Below are positions 8,655 to 17,033 of a stretch of DNA of 64,000 bases, piece after piece. The stretch is taken from positions 2,666,001 through 2,730,000 of the forward strand of contig NZ_CP047241.1 of the NCBI RefSeq assembly GCF_009856625.1. The letters are read 5' to 3'. Numbering within the stretch: position 1 is the first letter of the stretch; the number at the start of each line of letters is the position of its first letter. The position numbers were made by a program, and so were the translations under genes. This stretch comes from Aquitalea denitrificans. GTDB lineage: Bacteria > Pseudomonadota > Gammaproteobacteria > Burkholderiales > Chromobacteriaceae. The notes beneath the pieces are model-generated. The model was not told the DNA's origin. It did no database searches and was given only the letters and a program-made list of their open reading frames with translations.

Positions 8655-9371
8655 ATGTTGATCGGACCCTATGTAAACGGATCAGTCGTCACCATTGGTG
8701 GCGTAGTCGGTGCCTTTCTTGGCAGCAAGCTGCCAGAGCGCCTGCGCAATGCCCTGCCGCAAACCTTTGGCCTGGCCTCGATGGGCCTGGGTGCCATGCT
8801 CATCGTCAAGGTCAAGTACATGCCGGCCGTGGTGCTGGCCATGGTACTGGGCGCGGTTATCGGCGAAATGCTTGGCGTCGAACGCGGGCTGGGCAAAATG
8901 GCCGGGGCCACCCGCGGCTTCATCGACAAGATCATCCCCCCGCGCGAGGGGCTGTCGCATGAAGAGTTCATGGACAAGTTCGTGGCCATTCTGGTGCTGT
9001 TTTGTGCCAGTGGCACCGGTATTTTCGGTGCCATGCACGAAGGGATGACCGGCGACCCGTCCATTCTGTACATCAAGACCATTCTTGACCTGTTCACCTC
9101 GGCCATCTTCGCCACATCGCTGGGTTATGCCGTGGCCACCATTGCCGTACCACAGATCCTGATCCAGTTGAGTCTGGCAATGCTGGCAACACTGATCATG
9201 CCTCTGACCTCGGCCAGCATGATGGCCGACTTCTCGGCGGCAGGCGGGCTGATCATGTTGGCCACCGGCTTGCGGATCTGCGGTATCAAGATGTTCCCCG
9301 TGGCCAACATGCTGCCGGCCTTACTGCTGGTGATGCCCTTCTCCTTCCTGTGGGCCAGCTATATCGCCTGA
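8655..9371 (+). CDS. DUF554 family membrane protein (YdfK/YqgA-like)
   Basis: 238 aa with six or seven hydrophobic segments. The start GPYVNGSVVTIGGVVGAFLGSKLPERL, the stretch FCASGTGIFGAMHEGMTGD and the LYIKTILDLFTSAIFA segment are typical of DUF554. It is an inner-membrane protein, suspected to be a transporter, with no proven substrate. The gene lies 12 bp after ubiX and before a strong terminator, so it is the last gene of the decarboxylase operon. Import or export of the aromatic acid or product is a reasonable but unproven role. Confidence 0.85.
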   Translation: MLIGPYVNGSVVTIGGVVGAFLGSKLPERLRNALPQTFGLASMGLGAMLIVKVKYMPAVVLAMVLGAVIGEMLGVERGLGKMAGATRGFIDKIIPPREGLSHEEFMDKFVAILVLFCASGTGIFGAMHEGMTGDPSILYIKTILDLFTSAIFATSLGYAVATIAVPQILIQLSLAMLATLIMPLTSASMMADFSAAGGLIMLATGLRICGIKMFPVANMLPALLLVMPFSFLWASYIA

Positions 9372-9384
9372 TCACCCGAAAAGC

Positions 9385-9419
9385 AACCGCACTCACCGTT
9401 ATTGGCGAGTGCGGTTTTG
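9385..9419 (+). terminator. Rho-independent terminator after the UbiD operon
   Basis: AACCGCACTC (9385-9394) pairs with GAGTGCGGTT (9407-9416) around a 12-nt loop, followed by TTGC. It lies directly after the DUF554 stop, so the downstream YhbP gene may have partial readthrough or its own promoter. Confidence 0.75.
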
Positions 9420-9436
9420 CATACCCGGAGAAAACC

Positions 9437-9901
9437 ATGCTCCCTGACAAGATTCAGCAATTCCTGCTGCAGAACCACGTTGTCAGCCTTGCCATTCAAG
9501 ACCACGCAGGCCTGTGGGCCGCCAGCTGCTTTTATGCACTGGATGCGGAACAAGCCAGGCTGATTGTCCTGACCAGCCAGACCACACGGCATGGCCAGCA
9601 AATGCTGATCCAGCCCATGCTGGCCGGGACCATTGCCCAGCAGCCCCAGCATTTGCGGGAGATTCGTGGTGTGCAATTCACGGCACATGCCGAACTGCTG
9701 GATGGAATGGCCAGGCAGGATGGCTTGGGGATTTACACCAGACGCCATCCGCTGGCCATGCTAAAGCGTAGCGATGTCTGGGCAATCCGGCTGGATGAGG
9801 TCAAGTACACCGACAACCACTATGTATTTGCCCAGAAAACGTGCTGGGTACGACAGCCCAGTGAGCTTGCCCCGCTGCCGTCACTCATTTCTGATCAGTA
9901 A
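9437..9901 (+). CDS. yhbP: YhbP/UPF0306-family FMN-binding split-barrel protein
   Basis: 154 aa from ATG 9437 with GGAGAA 6 bp upstream; the longer open frame back to 9350 crosses the terminator and the DUF554 gene. It matches E. coli YhbP: QNHVVSLAIQDHAGLWAASCFYALD, TSQTTRHGQQM, EIRGVQFTAHAE and WAIRLDEVKYTDN. The fold is that of pyridoxamine 5'-phosphate oxidase-like flavin-binding split barrels. Its activity is unknown. Its place next to a prenyl-FMN enzyme pair and a ribB gene suggests a link to flavin handling (inference). Confidence 0.85.
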   Translation: MLPDKIQQFLLQNHVVSLAIQDHAGLWAASCFYALDAEQARLIVLTSQTTRHGQQMLIQPMLAGTIAQQPQHLREIRGVQFTAHAELLDGMARQDGLGIYTRRHPLAMLKRSDVWAIRLDEVKYTDNHYVFAQKTCWVRQPSELAPLPSLISDQ

Positions 9902-10019
9902 CAAGCGCGACAAAGCTTCCTGGTTGTTAGTGCCTCATATGCTGCTGACCCGGCTGAACTGCCGCAAAGGTGAAAGAGGGTCGCCGGGGTTCACTGCTTG
10001 CCAGACACCCTCTGTCGTA

Positions 10020-10513
10020 GGCTGTCCCCCCCGATCAACCATGCAGTCCGCCAGCGACGGCAAAACGGCAGATTGCACCGTTAGCCGCCACGGCCGATGA
10101 AAAGCACCGGCCCAGTCAGTGTCCAGACTCATCTGGCCGCAGGCAATCACGCGCTTGGCATCTGCCACGCGCTCCAGGCCACAGCTGGAGGCAACCGGCA
10201 AGCCCGCTTCGCGTCTTACCCACTCGGCGATTGGTGCCAGAAAGACCGGACCCTACGGGATATTGGCCTCAGGCGTGCAGAAATTGACGCTTACATTCAG
10301 CAGGTCGAGTCCGCCTGATTTGAATTCACGTACCCGCTCGATAGAGTCGGCCAGTGTTTCTTCGGCGCAGCCATCGTATTCGATTACCCCGAAGCGCGTG
10401 GTAAGCGGTAGATTTTCAGGCCACTCGGTGCGTACGGCGGCCAGGGTTTCCAGCAGGAAGTGGCTGCGGCCGGCATGGTCGCCACCATAGCTGCCAGTGA
10501 CGACCCATTTAGT
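10020..10513 (-). pseudogene. Old Yellow Enzyme (NADH:flavin oxidoreductase) fragment, degenerate
   Basis: Translation of the minus strand from 10513 gives the central and C-terminal part of an OYE/NamA-type enzyme: GSYGG, HFLLETLAAVR, TEWPENLPLTTRFGVIEYDG, EETLADSIERVREF, GLDLLNVSVNF, TPEANIP, then a TAG at 10253-10255 where family members have Trp, then GPVFLAPIAEWVRREAGLPVASS and RVIACGQM. After about 10120 the family match is lost, which suggests a frameshift. The N-terminal half, including most of the barrel, is missing. A 53-codon open frame at 10509-10670 (minus) precedes it and may be a scrambled N-terminus (uncertain). It is a dead gene next to the PfpI/MocR pair. Confidence 0.8.
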
Positions 10514-10694
10514 GGCTCCTTATGAATCCAGTCACATAAACAGCCTGTAGGGATATTGGGGCATTTAAGTGGCCAGAAGTGCCAAGGTCATCAAGGAAGG
10601 CCACTGTATTGGCAATTTTGAGATTGGTGAGTTGCTGCGATGTTGCGGAGGAAAATACGCGAATAGTCATGATGGCTCCTGCCTGAAAGACGAT

Positions 10695-11312
10695 TTATTG
10701 GTTCACGGTGTTAGATGTCAGGTACGGCGACACATGCTTTAGTACTCGCGCTAGGTACTCTTCCTTCTCTCCAACAGGAGCCACATAGTGCAGTGCCTCT
10801 TGGGCTGCCTGAATGCTTTCCAGTTTGGCGATGATCCAAAATGCAAGATATTGAGATGCCAGGCAGCCACCTGCGGTCGCTACATTTTCGTTGGCGAAGA
10901 AGGCTTGGTTCAGCACATTGACACCAGCTTCCTGCACCCAGGGTTTGGTGATGAGATCGGTGCACGCCGGAACACCATTAAGCAGACCAAGCTTTGCCAG
11001 AATGAGTGTGCCCGAGCATTGCGCCCCCAGTAGCTGCCGGGACGGGTCAAACTGCATCGCAGTCATCAATTTTTCGTCGGCGACAACATCCCGAGTTTTC
11101 AGTCCACTACCGAAAATGACCGCATCAGCACTACAAGCCTCCTCAATGGAAATGTGCGACTCCAGAACAGCACCATTCATGGAAGTCACCTTGGAAGTCG
11201 GGCTGGCAATCGATACTCGCCAGTCGGGCTTCTTGATTCGATTCAAAATGCCAAATGCAATCAGTGAGTCGAGTTCGTTGTAGCCATCAAAGGTCAGAAT
11301 TGCGATATGCAT
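10695..11312 (-). CDS. DJ-1/PfpI superfamily protein
   Basis: 205 aa. The start MHIAILTFDGYNELDSLIAFG, the central ADAVIFGSG and the nucleophile elbow LLGAQCSGTLILAKLGLL (Cys99) are features of the DJ-1/PfpI group. These include isonitrile-hydratase-like and AraC-associated members. It is cytoplasmic with no signal. It is divergent from a MocR-type regulator with a 91-bp shared promoter region, the usual layout of a regulator and its target. The OYE relic lies directly downstream on the same strand. The reaction is unknown. Confidence 0.88.
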   Translation of the reverse strand: MHIAILTFDGYNELDSLIAFGILNRIKKPDWRVSIASPTSKVTSMNGAVLESHISIEEACSADAVIFGSGLKTRDVVADEKLMTAMQFDPSRQLLGAQCSGTLILAKLGLLNGVPACTDLITKPWVQEAGVNVLNQAFFANENVATAGGCLASQYLAFWIIAKLESIQAAQEALHYVAPVGEKEEYLARVLKHVSPYLTSNTVNQ

Positions 11313-11403
11313 GACACAGTCCTCTTTTGTCTAGGGTAGTTGTTAGTTGTCAGCGTATGCTCAATAATCAGTACAATCAAAAAATTGTCATGTATACAAG
11401 TTT

Positions 11404-12738
11404 ATGGCCAAAGCAAGATACAAACAGTTAGTAGACCGGTTTGCCGCAGACATTCGATCAGGCCGCATGGCACCAGGTACCCGGCTAGCAACGCATCGGC
11501 AACTTGCCGCGCAAGAGGGGCTTGCACTGGTTACCGCTAGTCGTATTTATGCCGAGCTTGAAACCATGGGGCTTGTCAGTGGAGAGGCGGGGCGAGGAAC
11601 ATTTGTACGGGACACGTCGCTTACTGCTGGCCATGGCATAGACCAGCATCCAGTGGGCTTGGAAATGGTTGATTTGAATTTCAACAACCCGTCACTGCCA
11701 GAGCAGACTGACTTGCTGCGAGATGCAATGCGCCAGCTTGCCTCAGCAGGAGACTTATCGGCACTGCTGCGCTATCAGCCCCATGGGGGTAGACCACATG
11801 AACGAGCGATCATGGCGCGTCACTTGGAAAGCCGTGGAGTTCAGGTCAGTAGAGATAACGTACTTATCGTCAATGGAGCGCAACATGGGCTGACTGTCTG
11901 CGCCATGGCCTTGCTCAAGCCTGGTGATGTTATTGCTGTCGATGCGCTGACATATCCAGGCTTCAAGGTTCTGGCAGAGGTTTTGCATCTGGAACTGCTA
12001 CCTATCCCAGTAACACCAGAAGGCCCGGATCTGGCCACCCTGAGAATGTTATGTACTCATCGCCGGGTACGCGCCGTGTATGCAATGCCAACCTTGCATA
12101 ATCCACTTGGATGGGTGATCGATGAAGCCCGTAGAAAAGAGCTTGTTGCCATTGCGCGGAGCCACGATCTCATCCTCATCGAAGATGCAGCATATGCCTT
12201 TCTTGCATGTAGTCCACCGCCACCATTGCAAGCGTTGGCTCCGGAAAGAACCTTATACGTTTCAGGCCTATCCAAAAATGTTGCGACTGGATTGCGCGTT
12301 GGTCTGGTTGTCGCACCATCTCATTGGATGGCGGCCATTGAGCGAAGTATCAGAGCTACAACCTGGAACACCCCTAGCGTCATGACAGCATTGGTTTGCG
12401 GATGGATTGAAGATGGTACGGTCGCCCGATTTGAGCAAAACAAACGGTTGGATGCGGCAGAACGCCAGAAAATTGCCAGTAGCTTGCTATCCGACATTCC
12501 CTTCCTGAGTCACCCGGCATCGTATTTTCTCTGGGTACCATTGGGTGAAGATGTGAGGGCTGAGCAAATAGTGTCAGATCTTTTGCGAGAGAACATCGCG
12601 GTATCCAACGCAGAACCATATTCAACCAGCAAGCACGTACCTCATGCGCTCCGCTTGGCTTTAGGCTCGGTAGAGATGGAGACATTACATTCCTCACTTC
12701 AAACCGTAGGGGATGTCATCCGACGCTATACCTACTGA
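11404..12738 (+). CDS. MocR-type PLP-dependent regulator (GntR HTH + aminotransferase domain)
   Basis: 444 aa. A GntR-type winged helix covers about 1-70 (RSGRMAPGTRLATHRQLAAQEG...VTASRIYAELE). A class I aminotransferase fold follows, with YQPHGGRPHERAIMARHL, the PLP-contacting Asp261 (LILIEDAAYAF) and the Schiff-base Lys291 in SGLSKNVATGLRVG. Such proteins use PLP or an amino compound as a signal rather than for turnover. It is divergent from the PfpI-like gene, its likely target. The length is normal for the family. Confidence 0.93.
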   Translation: MAKARYKQLVDRFAADIRSGRMAPGTRLATHRQLAAQEGLALVTASRIYAELETMGLVSGEAGRGTFVRDTSLTAGHGIDQHPVGLEMVDLNFNNPSLPEQTDLLRDAMRQLASAGDLSALLRYQPHGGRPHERAIMARHLESRGVQVSRDNVLIVNGAQHGLTVCAMALLKPGDVIAVDALTYPGFKVLAEVLHLELLPIPVTPEGPDLATLRMLCTHRRVRAVYAMPTLHNPLGWVIDEARRKELVAIARSHDLILIEDAAYAFLACSPPPPLQALAPERTLYVSGLSKNVATGLRVGLVVAPSHWMAAIERSIRATTWNTPSVMTALVCGWIEDGTVARFEQNKRLDAAERQKIASSLLSDIPFLSHPASYFLWVPLGEDVRAEQIVSDLLRENIAVSNAEPYSTSKHVPHALRLALGSVEMETLHSSLQTVGDVIRRYTY

Positions 12739-13105
12739 GGTACAAGTGGTTTGTACCGGCTTCAGCAGGCGATAAGATAAGACTGCTCTCCGAGTGAAAG
12801 CAGTCAATCTCGTGCGGAGTTTGAACTTCTGCTTTGGCCGAAACTCGGTCTTTATTCCAAAACCACATAAAGCAAGAACCACCGCCCTCTCGGGCAGTGG
12901 CTCTTGCTTTATGACCTTGGTCTGACTTTTAGCTAAAACACAAGCAGAAGTGCCGGACAACATGGCCGCACCTGTATCAGCGCCGATGGCCCGTTGCACC
13001 GACACAACGGAAGGAACCGCTTACACAGTGTCCAAGATTGTCCAAAATCGTAGCAAGACAGCGAGCAGGCAATGGCATACCGAATGGCATACTGTAAATT
13101 ACAGG
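12739..13105. other. non-coding stretch with a long hairpin and TGGCATAC repeats
   Basis: I see no supported gene here. An imperfect inverted repeat covers 12866-12913 (CATAAAGCAAGA... / ...TCTTGCTTTATG, loop TCTC). A short GGCCGAAAC block near 12833 resembles the dispersed repeat family. GGCATACCGAATGGCATAC at about 13074-13092 has two tandem GGCATAC copies just outside the left direct repeat and could be an integrase arm or accessory site (inference). Confidence 0.45.
12866..12913. repeat. long imperfect inverted repeat, possible terminator of the MocR gene
   Basis: The arms start CATAAAGCAAGA and end TCTTGCTTTATG, with inner GCCC/GGGC around a TCTC loop. It lies 128 bp past the MocR stop. 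There is no long T run, so it could be a transcript-stabilising hairpin or a relic rather than a true terminator. Confidence 0.5.
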
Positions 13106-13162
13106 CAACAAAAAAGCCCTGAACAATCAGGGCTTTAATGTAGATATCTGGCGGAGAGGGGG
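13106..13162. repeat. left direct repeat (candidate att site), carries the last 15 nt of tRNA-Ser
   Basis: This 57-bp block is 55/57 identical to 54232-54288 (C/T and A/G differences). It contains a small terminator hairpin (AGCCCTGA / TCAGGGCT) and then the complement of the 3' end of tRNA-Ser (TGGCGGAGAGGGGG). No complete tRNA follows. A tyrosine integrase starts 145 bp to the right. This is the pattern left by site-specific integration at a tRNA 3' end. Confidence 0.8.
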
Positions 13163-13307
13163 TCCGTCCAAGTATTGTCTAAACACATCTAATGAAATCT
13201 ACTTTCACCATTTAGTATCAACGACTTATAAAATATAGTGTCTAACGACATCTTGTCAGTGCCACTCAAATCCAGTACTTTATGCAGGACAATATGCAGC
13301 ACAAGGA

Positions 13308-14603
13308 TTGTGCATCATGCCAAAGAAAGCAAAAGAACTATCTGCACTTGCAGTCTCCAGACTCAAAGAAAATGGCAAGCATGCTGTCGGTGGTGTCGAT
13401 GGCCTGTATCTGCGCATTGTAGGCAACTCGCGAGCCTGGGTCTTATGCGCAGCCATGGGATCACGCATCAATCAAAGCGGCAAGGAGGTTGTACGTCGTC
13501 TGAGCATGGGCTTAGGACCGTTCCCGGAGATCAGCCTTGCAGAAGCCCGTGAGAAGGCGCGTACCCTGCGAAAGAAGATCCGCGATGGTATCGATCCCCT
13601 CCAGGAAAAGCGCAAAGCCAAGCTGAAGTCGTCCAAATCCAAAACTTTCGAGCAGTGCGCCCTCGCCTTCATCGAAGACAAAAAGATCGAATGGCGGAAC
13701 GACAAACATGTCAAACAATGGTCCTCAACGCTTACGACCTATGCCTTTCCCCTCATCGGTCAGTTTCCCATTAACGCAATAGACAATGACGCCATTCTGC
13801 TTGTGCTACGCCAAGAGGTAAGCACTATAGACGGCAGCACTTCTACACTATGGAATGCCAGGAATGAGACAGCCAGTCGGCTCCGTGGCCGGCTTGAGTC
13901 CATTCTTGACTGGGCGAAGGTTTCTGGCTATCGGGAAGGAGAAAACCCGGCGGCATGGCAGGGCAACTTAAAGCATGTTCTCCCAGCGCCAGGCAAGGTG
14001 CAGAAAGTGGAACACCATGCCGCCCTTCCCTTCAGTGAAATCGGCACATTCATGGAGAAGCTACGCCAACGCAGTGGTATATCGGCCAAGGCCTTGGAGT
14101 TCGCTATCCTGACCGCAGCGCGTTCAGGTGAAGTTCGTGGTGCTACGTGGGATGAAATTGACCTGCACAATAAGACTTGGACGATTAGTGCGGAAAGAAT
14201 GAAAGCCAGTAAAAGCCACACGATTCCGCTATCTGATCCGGCTTATATGCTCTTGAAAAACATGCCCAGGATTGTTGGTAATAGCCTGATATTTCCTGCC
14301 CCCAAAGGGGGCATCATGTCCGACCAGGCCTTCAAAGCACTGTTTGACCGAATGCAGGTAGCAAATATCACGACCCATGGTTTTCGTAGCACTTTCAAAG
14401 ATTGGGCACGTAGCTGCAAAGGGACTGAATTTTCGGATGAGGTATCGGAACTTGCATTAGCACACGTCAACAACGATCAAACCCGTGCTGCATATGCACG
14501 CGACCAGCTTCTTCCACAGCGTATGCAACTCATGCAGGAATGGGCTATATATTGCAATACAAAAACAATGCGTATAATCCCGATTAAAGCGCATATTGCA
14601 TAA
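13308..14603 (+). CDS. int: P4-type tyrosine integrase (DUF4102 + phage integrase)
   Basis: 431 aa from ATG 13308 (ATG 13317 also possible). The N-terminal arm-binding DUF4102 domain covers about 1-100 (LKENGKHAVGGVDGLYLRI, SLAEAREKARTLRKKIRDGIDPL). A SAM-like core-binding domain is followed by the catalytic domain with Arg (TAARSGEVRGATW), HGFR (THGFRSTFKDWA), a further His (LAHVNND) and Tyr (AAYAR). All expected catalytic residues are present, so it is probably active. Its position just inside a tRNA-derived repeat fits an island integrase that targets tRNA-Ser. Confidence 0.95.
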   Translation: MCIMPKKAKELSALAVSRLKENGKHAVGGVDGLYLRIVGNSRAWVLCAAMGSRINQSGKEVVRRLSMGLGPFPEISLAEAREKARTLRKKIRDGIDPLQEKRKAKLKSSKSKTFEQCALAFIEDKKIEWRNDKHVKQWSSTLTTYAFPLIGQFPINAIDNDAILLVLRQEVSTIDGSTSTLWNARNETASRLRGRLESILDWAKVSGYREGENPAAWQGNLKHVLPAPGKVQKVEHHAALPFSEIGTFMEKLRQRSGISAKALEFAILTAARSGEVRGATWDEIDLHNKTWTISAERMKASKSHTIPLSDPAYMLLKNMPRIVGNSLIFPAPKGGIMSDQAFKALFDRMQVANITTHGFRSTFKDWARSCKGTEFSDEVSELALAHVNNDQTRAAYARDQLLPQRMQLMQEWAIYCNTKTMRIIPIKAHIA

Positions 14604-14634
14604 CGCAATTCCTTTACCACACTTGGATACCCAT

Positions 14635-14946
14635 ATGGAACTTTCGAATTTTAACTTTACTGAACTGCAGGACTTGCTGAAGTCTGTAGTCGCTGAAATT
14701 AGCCGCCGTGAGACTGAAGAGAAGGCTAACGCCAAGAAGCAGATCCTGGAGCTGGCTAAGTCGTATGGCCTGAGCTTGGATGATGTGCTTAGTAGTAAAG
14801 CTACCACTACTGTACGTAAGCCAGTTGAAGCCAAATACAAGAACCCGAATGATGAGTCTCAGACCTGGACTGGTCGTGGCCGTAAGCCGGCCTGGGTACA
14901 AGCTCAACTGGATGAAGGTTTTAGCTTGGAAGACCTGGCAATCTGA
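14635..14946 (+). CDS. H-NS family nucleoid protein
   Basis: 103 aa from ATG 14635; the open frame from 14596 overlaps the integrase end and lacks an SD. A helical N-terminal oligomerisation part (FTELQDLLKSVVAEISRRETEEK) is followed by a linker. The C-terminal DNA-binding motif is YKNPNDESQTWTGRGRKPAWV, then LDEGFSLEDLAI. H-NS paralogues on islands silence AT-rich foreign genes and often control the integrase. It follows int by 31 bp and ends in its own terminator. Confidence 0.95.
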   Translation: MELSNFNFTELQDLLKSVVAEISRRETEEKANAKKQILELAKSYGLSLDDVLSSKATTTVRKPVEAKYKNPNDESQTWTGRGRKPAWVQAQLDEGFSLEDLAI

Positions 14947-14967
14947 TCCGACAGAATGCGGACATAG

Positions 14968-14996
14968 AAAAAGCGCTACCGATGTAGCGCTTTTTT
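14968..14996 (+). terminator. Rho-independent terminator after hns
   Basis: AGCGCTAC (14972-14979) and GTAGCGCT (14984-14991) form a stem with a CGAT loop, with A residues before it and a T run after it. It closes the int-hns unit. Confidence 0.9.
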
Positions 14997-15231
14997 ATTT
15001 TATAGCACCTATCTTAGGTTAACAATATACAGAGCAAGGATATAACCATGTTTACGCTCATTAAACAGTTGATAACCAGATTCAAACAAAGACCCACGTC
15101 ATCCACATCCGACATCATTGTCAAGTCACTCAGATTAATTTAAATTTTTCTTCGACCTCGAACCTCTAGGTACTTGGCATCACCAGGTCGGTATAGTATT
15201 AATAATAGATCGCTGATTAGAAATAATTTCC

Positions 15232-15867
15232 ATGAAAACCACTATCAAAGCCAAAGCCATCCTGCTCGCAGCTCTAATGCTTACTACATACTCGGCTAGT
15301 GCAGCAGACGTCACAGCGCCAACCCCTGTTGTTGGAGAGACCTATGACTACCACAAAGTCGATCTGTTTACCGGTATTGAAGCCCAGCAATGGACTCTGA
15401 CATTTCAGGGCATGAAAAATGGCAATTACGTTTTCAGCGGCGTCAATGGTACCAATAAATACTCCGTCTACAAGAACAAAAACCTGAACAACTTTGAAGT
15501 GGACAAGAAGACGGGCGAAACCAACGAGGCTCAGGTCCTGAAGTGGCCACTCACTATTGGTGACTCCTACTCATACCAGTTCAAGAATCGTATCGTAAAG
15601 GTCAATGTTGAGGGCCTTGAAAAGGTGGAAACACCCGCTGGTATCTTTGATGCCTACCACATCAAGCTGAATGGCATGTGGCACGACAATGAGGGCTACA
15701 GCGGTCCTTGGTACGAAATCTACTGGTACGCGCCATCTGTTGGTAACTTCGTCAAGATCGAGTATTCCGCTGCAGATATGCTGGGCCGACACCTGCAGTG
15801 GACAAAGACGGAGTTGGTTAAGTATTCCCGACGACTACCCAGCACAGAACCTACCCCTGCAAATTAA
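15232..15867 (+). CDS. secreted protein of unknown function
   Basis: 211 aa. A clear signal peptide ends near YSASAAD. The mature part begins with PVVGETYDYHKVDLFTG and is rich in aromatic residues and beta-prone stretches, with WPLTIGDSYSYQFKN and GLEKVETPAGIFDAYHIKL. The 'TPAGxFxAxxI' phrase recalls DUF3108-like periplasmic proteins, but I do not recognise a family with confidence. It stands alone after the H-NS terminator. It is probably periplasmic or outer-membrane associated. Base composition is lower in GC than the flanks, in line with island cargo. Confidence 0.75.
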   Translation: MKTTIKAKAILLAALMLTTYSASAADVTAPTPVVGETYDYHKVDLFTGIEAQQWTLTFQGMKNGNYVFSGVNGTNKYSVYKNKNLNNFEVDKKTGETNEAQVLKWPLTIGDSYSYQFKNRIVKVNVEGLEKVETPAGIFDAYHIKLNGMWHDNEGYSGPWYEIYWYAPSVGNFVKIEYSAADMLGRHLQWTKTELVKYSRRLPSTEPTPAN

Positions 15868-16334
15868 ACCATCTCCAATCTAAGCAAGGTTCTGCATATG
15901 AATCGCGTGACAGAGTGGATCTCGGTGGCATCTGAATCTGCGTGCGCAACTGCAGTGATCTGTGAAACCGGTTGCCCCATATCAAGGGAAAGTACCCTCA
16001 AGGTATTATGGAGTGTGCTTTCGGGCTTGACCTGATGTCCGGGGTGATCACCGATTGTGAATAGGCCATCTGTGCTTGTAATTGGCTCCTCACCGCGGTG
16101 GCACCGCTGTCGAAAAATGGGCCTATGTGGCTAAGCGCGGCATGGAGAATGCACTACAGATCACGCCGATGGATATCCGTGAGCAGTAAGAGAAACAGCT
16201 CAAGGACCTTCACGATGCATTCGGTTCAGCTATTCTGTAGCTACGTGCCGGCATGTTTTTGCTGAGCCGAATAAAAACCTTCATTACTTCAGTCATTCTC
16301 GGGTGAAATAATAGGTTCAACAGAGGAGGAAGTT
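15868..16334. other. gene-free stretch, probably decayed coding DNA
   Basis: There are short open segments broken by stops (for example 16106-16190 reads EKWAYVAKRGMENALQITP on the plus strand before a TAA). No family could be identified. It looks like debris of a former island gene. Confidence 0.4.
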
Positions 16335-17031
16335 ATGAAACTGAAATGGATTGCAATGAGTTTGGTGGCCGCAATCCTGGGGGGGTGTGCATCGTATGGC
16401 CACCCCTATAAAGACAATACTCCTGATGCAGTCATTCAGAAAATTGTTGCAAAGCAGGCTGAGTTTTCCACGAAAGCGGCGGCTGGCAATACCGGAGCCA
16501 TGTATGAATTGGCGATGATTCATCGCTAACGGATGGGGTGTAACCTCACCAAATCCTGCTCAAGCTTTTCATTTCTTGCATGACAGCGCATCCGCAGGCA
16601 ATCAGCTCAGCCAGGCTCTTTTAGGCATTGCTTATTACAATGGGTGGTCACAGTTTGGTGTGCGGCAAGACTTCAAACAGGCTGCATATTGGATTGATCT
16701 GGTACTAGCAAAGCCGCCGGCAAAAAGCATTGCAAACACAAACTATCCGAGAGTGGCGTTTTATTCTCAAGTAATCTGGCAGGACGGCTTGAGTGGACCG
16801 TCAAATTGGGAGAAAGCAAAGAATGCAGGTATTCTGGCATTAAAGTACCTGCGACAAGACAGCCAGCTCCTTCCTCTGGTCGAACACAATCAGGGGGTGA
16901 TGTTGATTCTTGAAGATGGGGCCTCCGATGCGCAGAGAGCGGAAGGGTATGAATTGCTGAAACGTGCAGCGCGAGCTGATGAGCCTTTGTCGCAGGGTTT
17001 CTTGAAAAAAAGAGCAATACGCTGGGATTGA
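16335..17031 (+). pseudogene. Sel1-repeat-like lipoprotein, frameshifted
   Basis: The first frame (16335-16529) has a lipoprotein signal (LVAAILGGCAS) and a Sel1-like start (GNTGAMYELAMIHR), then hits TAA at 16527. In the +1 frame the sense continues at once: NGWGVTSPNPAQAFHFLHDSASAGNQLSQALLGIAYYNG and on to 17031. Restoring one base at about 16527 (TAC AAC) gives a continuous protein of about 231 aa with tetratricopeptide-like Sel1 repeats. It is either a recent mutation or a sequencing error. An IS256 relic begins 3 bp after the stop, so the 3' end may also be cut. Confidence 0.75.
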
Positions 17032-17033
17032 AC

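Noticed and set aside
10509..10670. 53-codon minus-strand ORF (start 10670) in front of the OYE relic
   Set aside because: It has a start and stop, but the product resembles no known family with confidence and could be a rearranged piece of the relic; left inside the pseudogene description.
13106..13162. a second tRNA-Ser gene at the left repeat
   Set aside because: Only the last 15 nt of the tRNA are present; the sequence after TGGCGGAGAGGGGG diverges at once, so it is a direct repeat, not a tRNA.
15048..15143. a 31-codon open frame with an SD after the H-NS terminator
   Set aside because: Too short and without any recognisable feature; plausible but not supportable.
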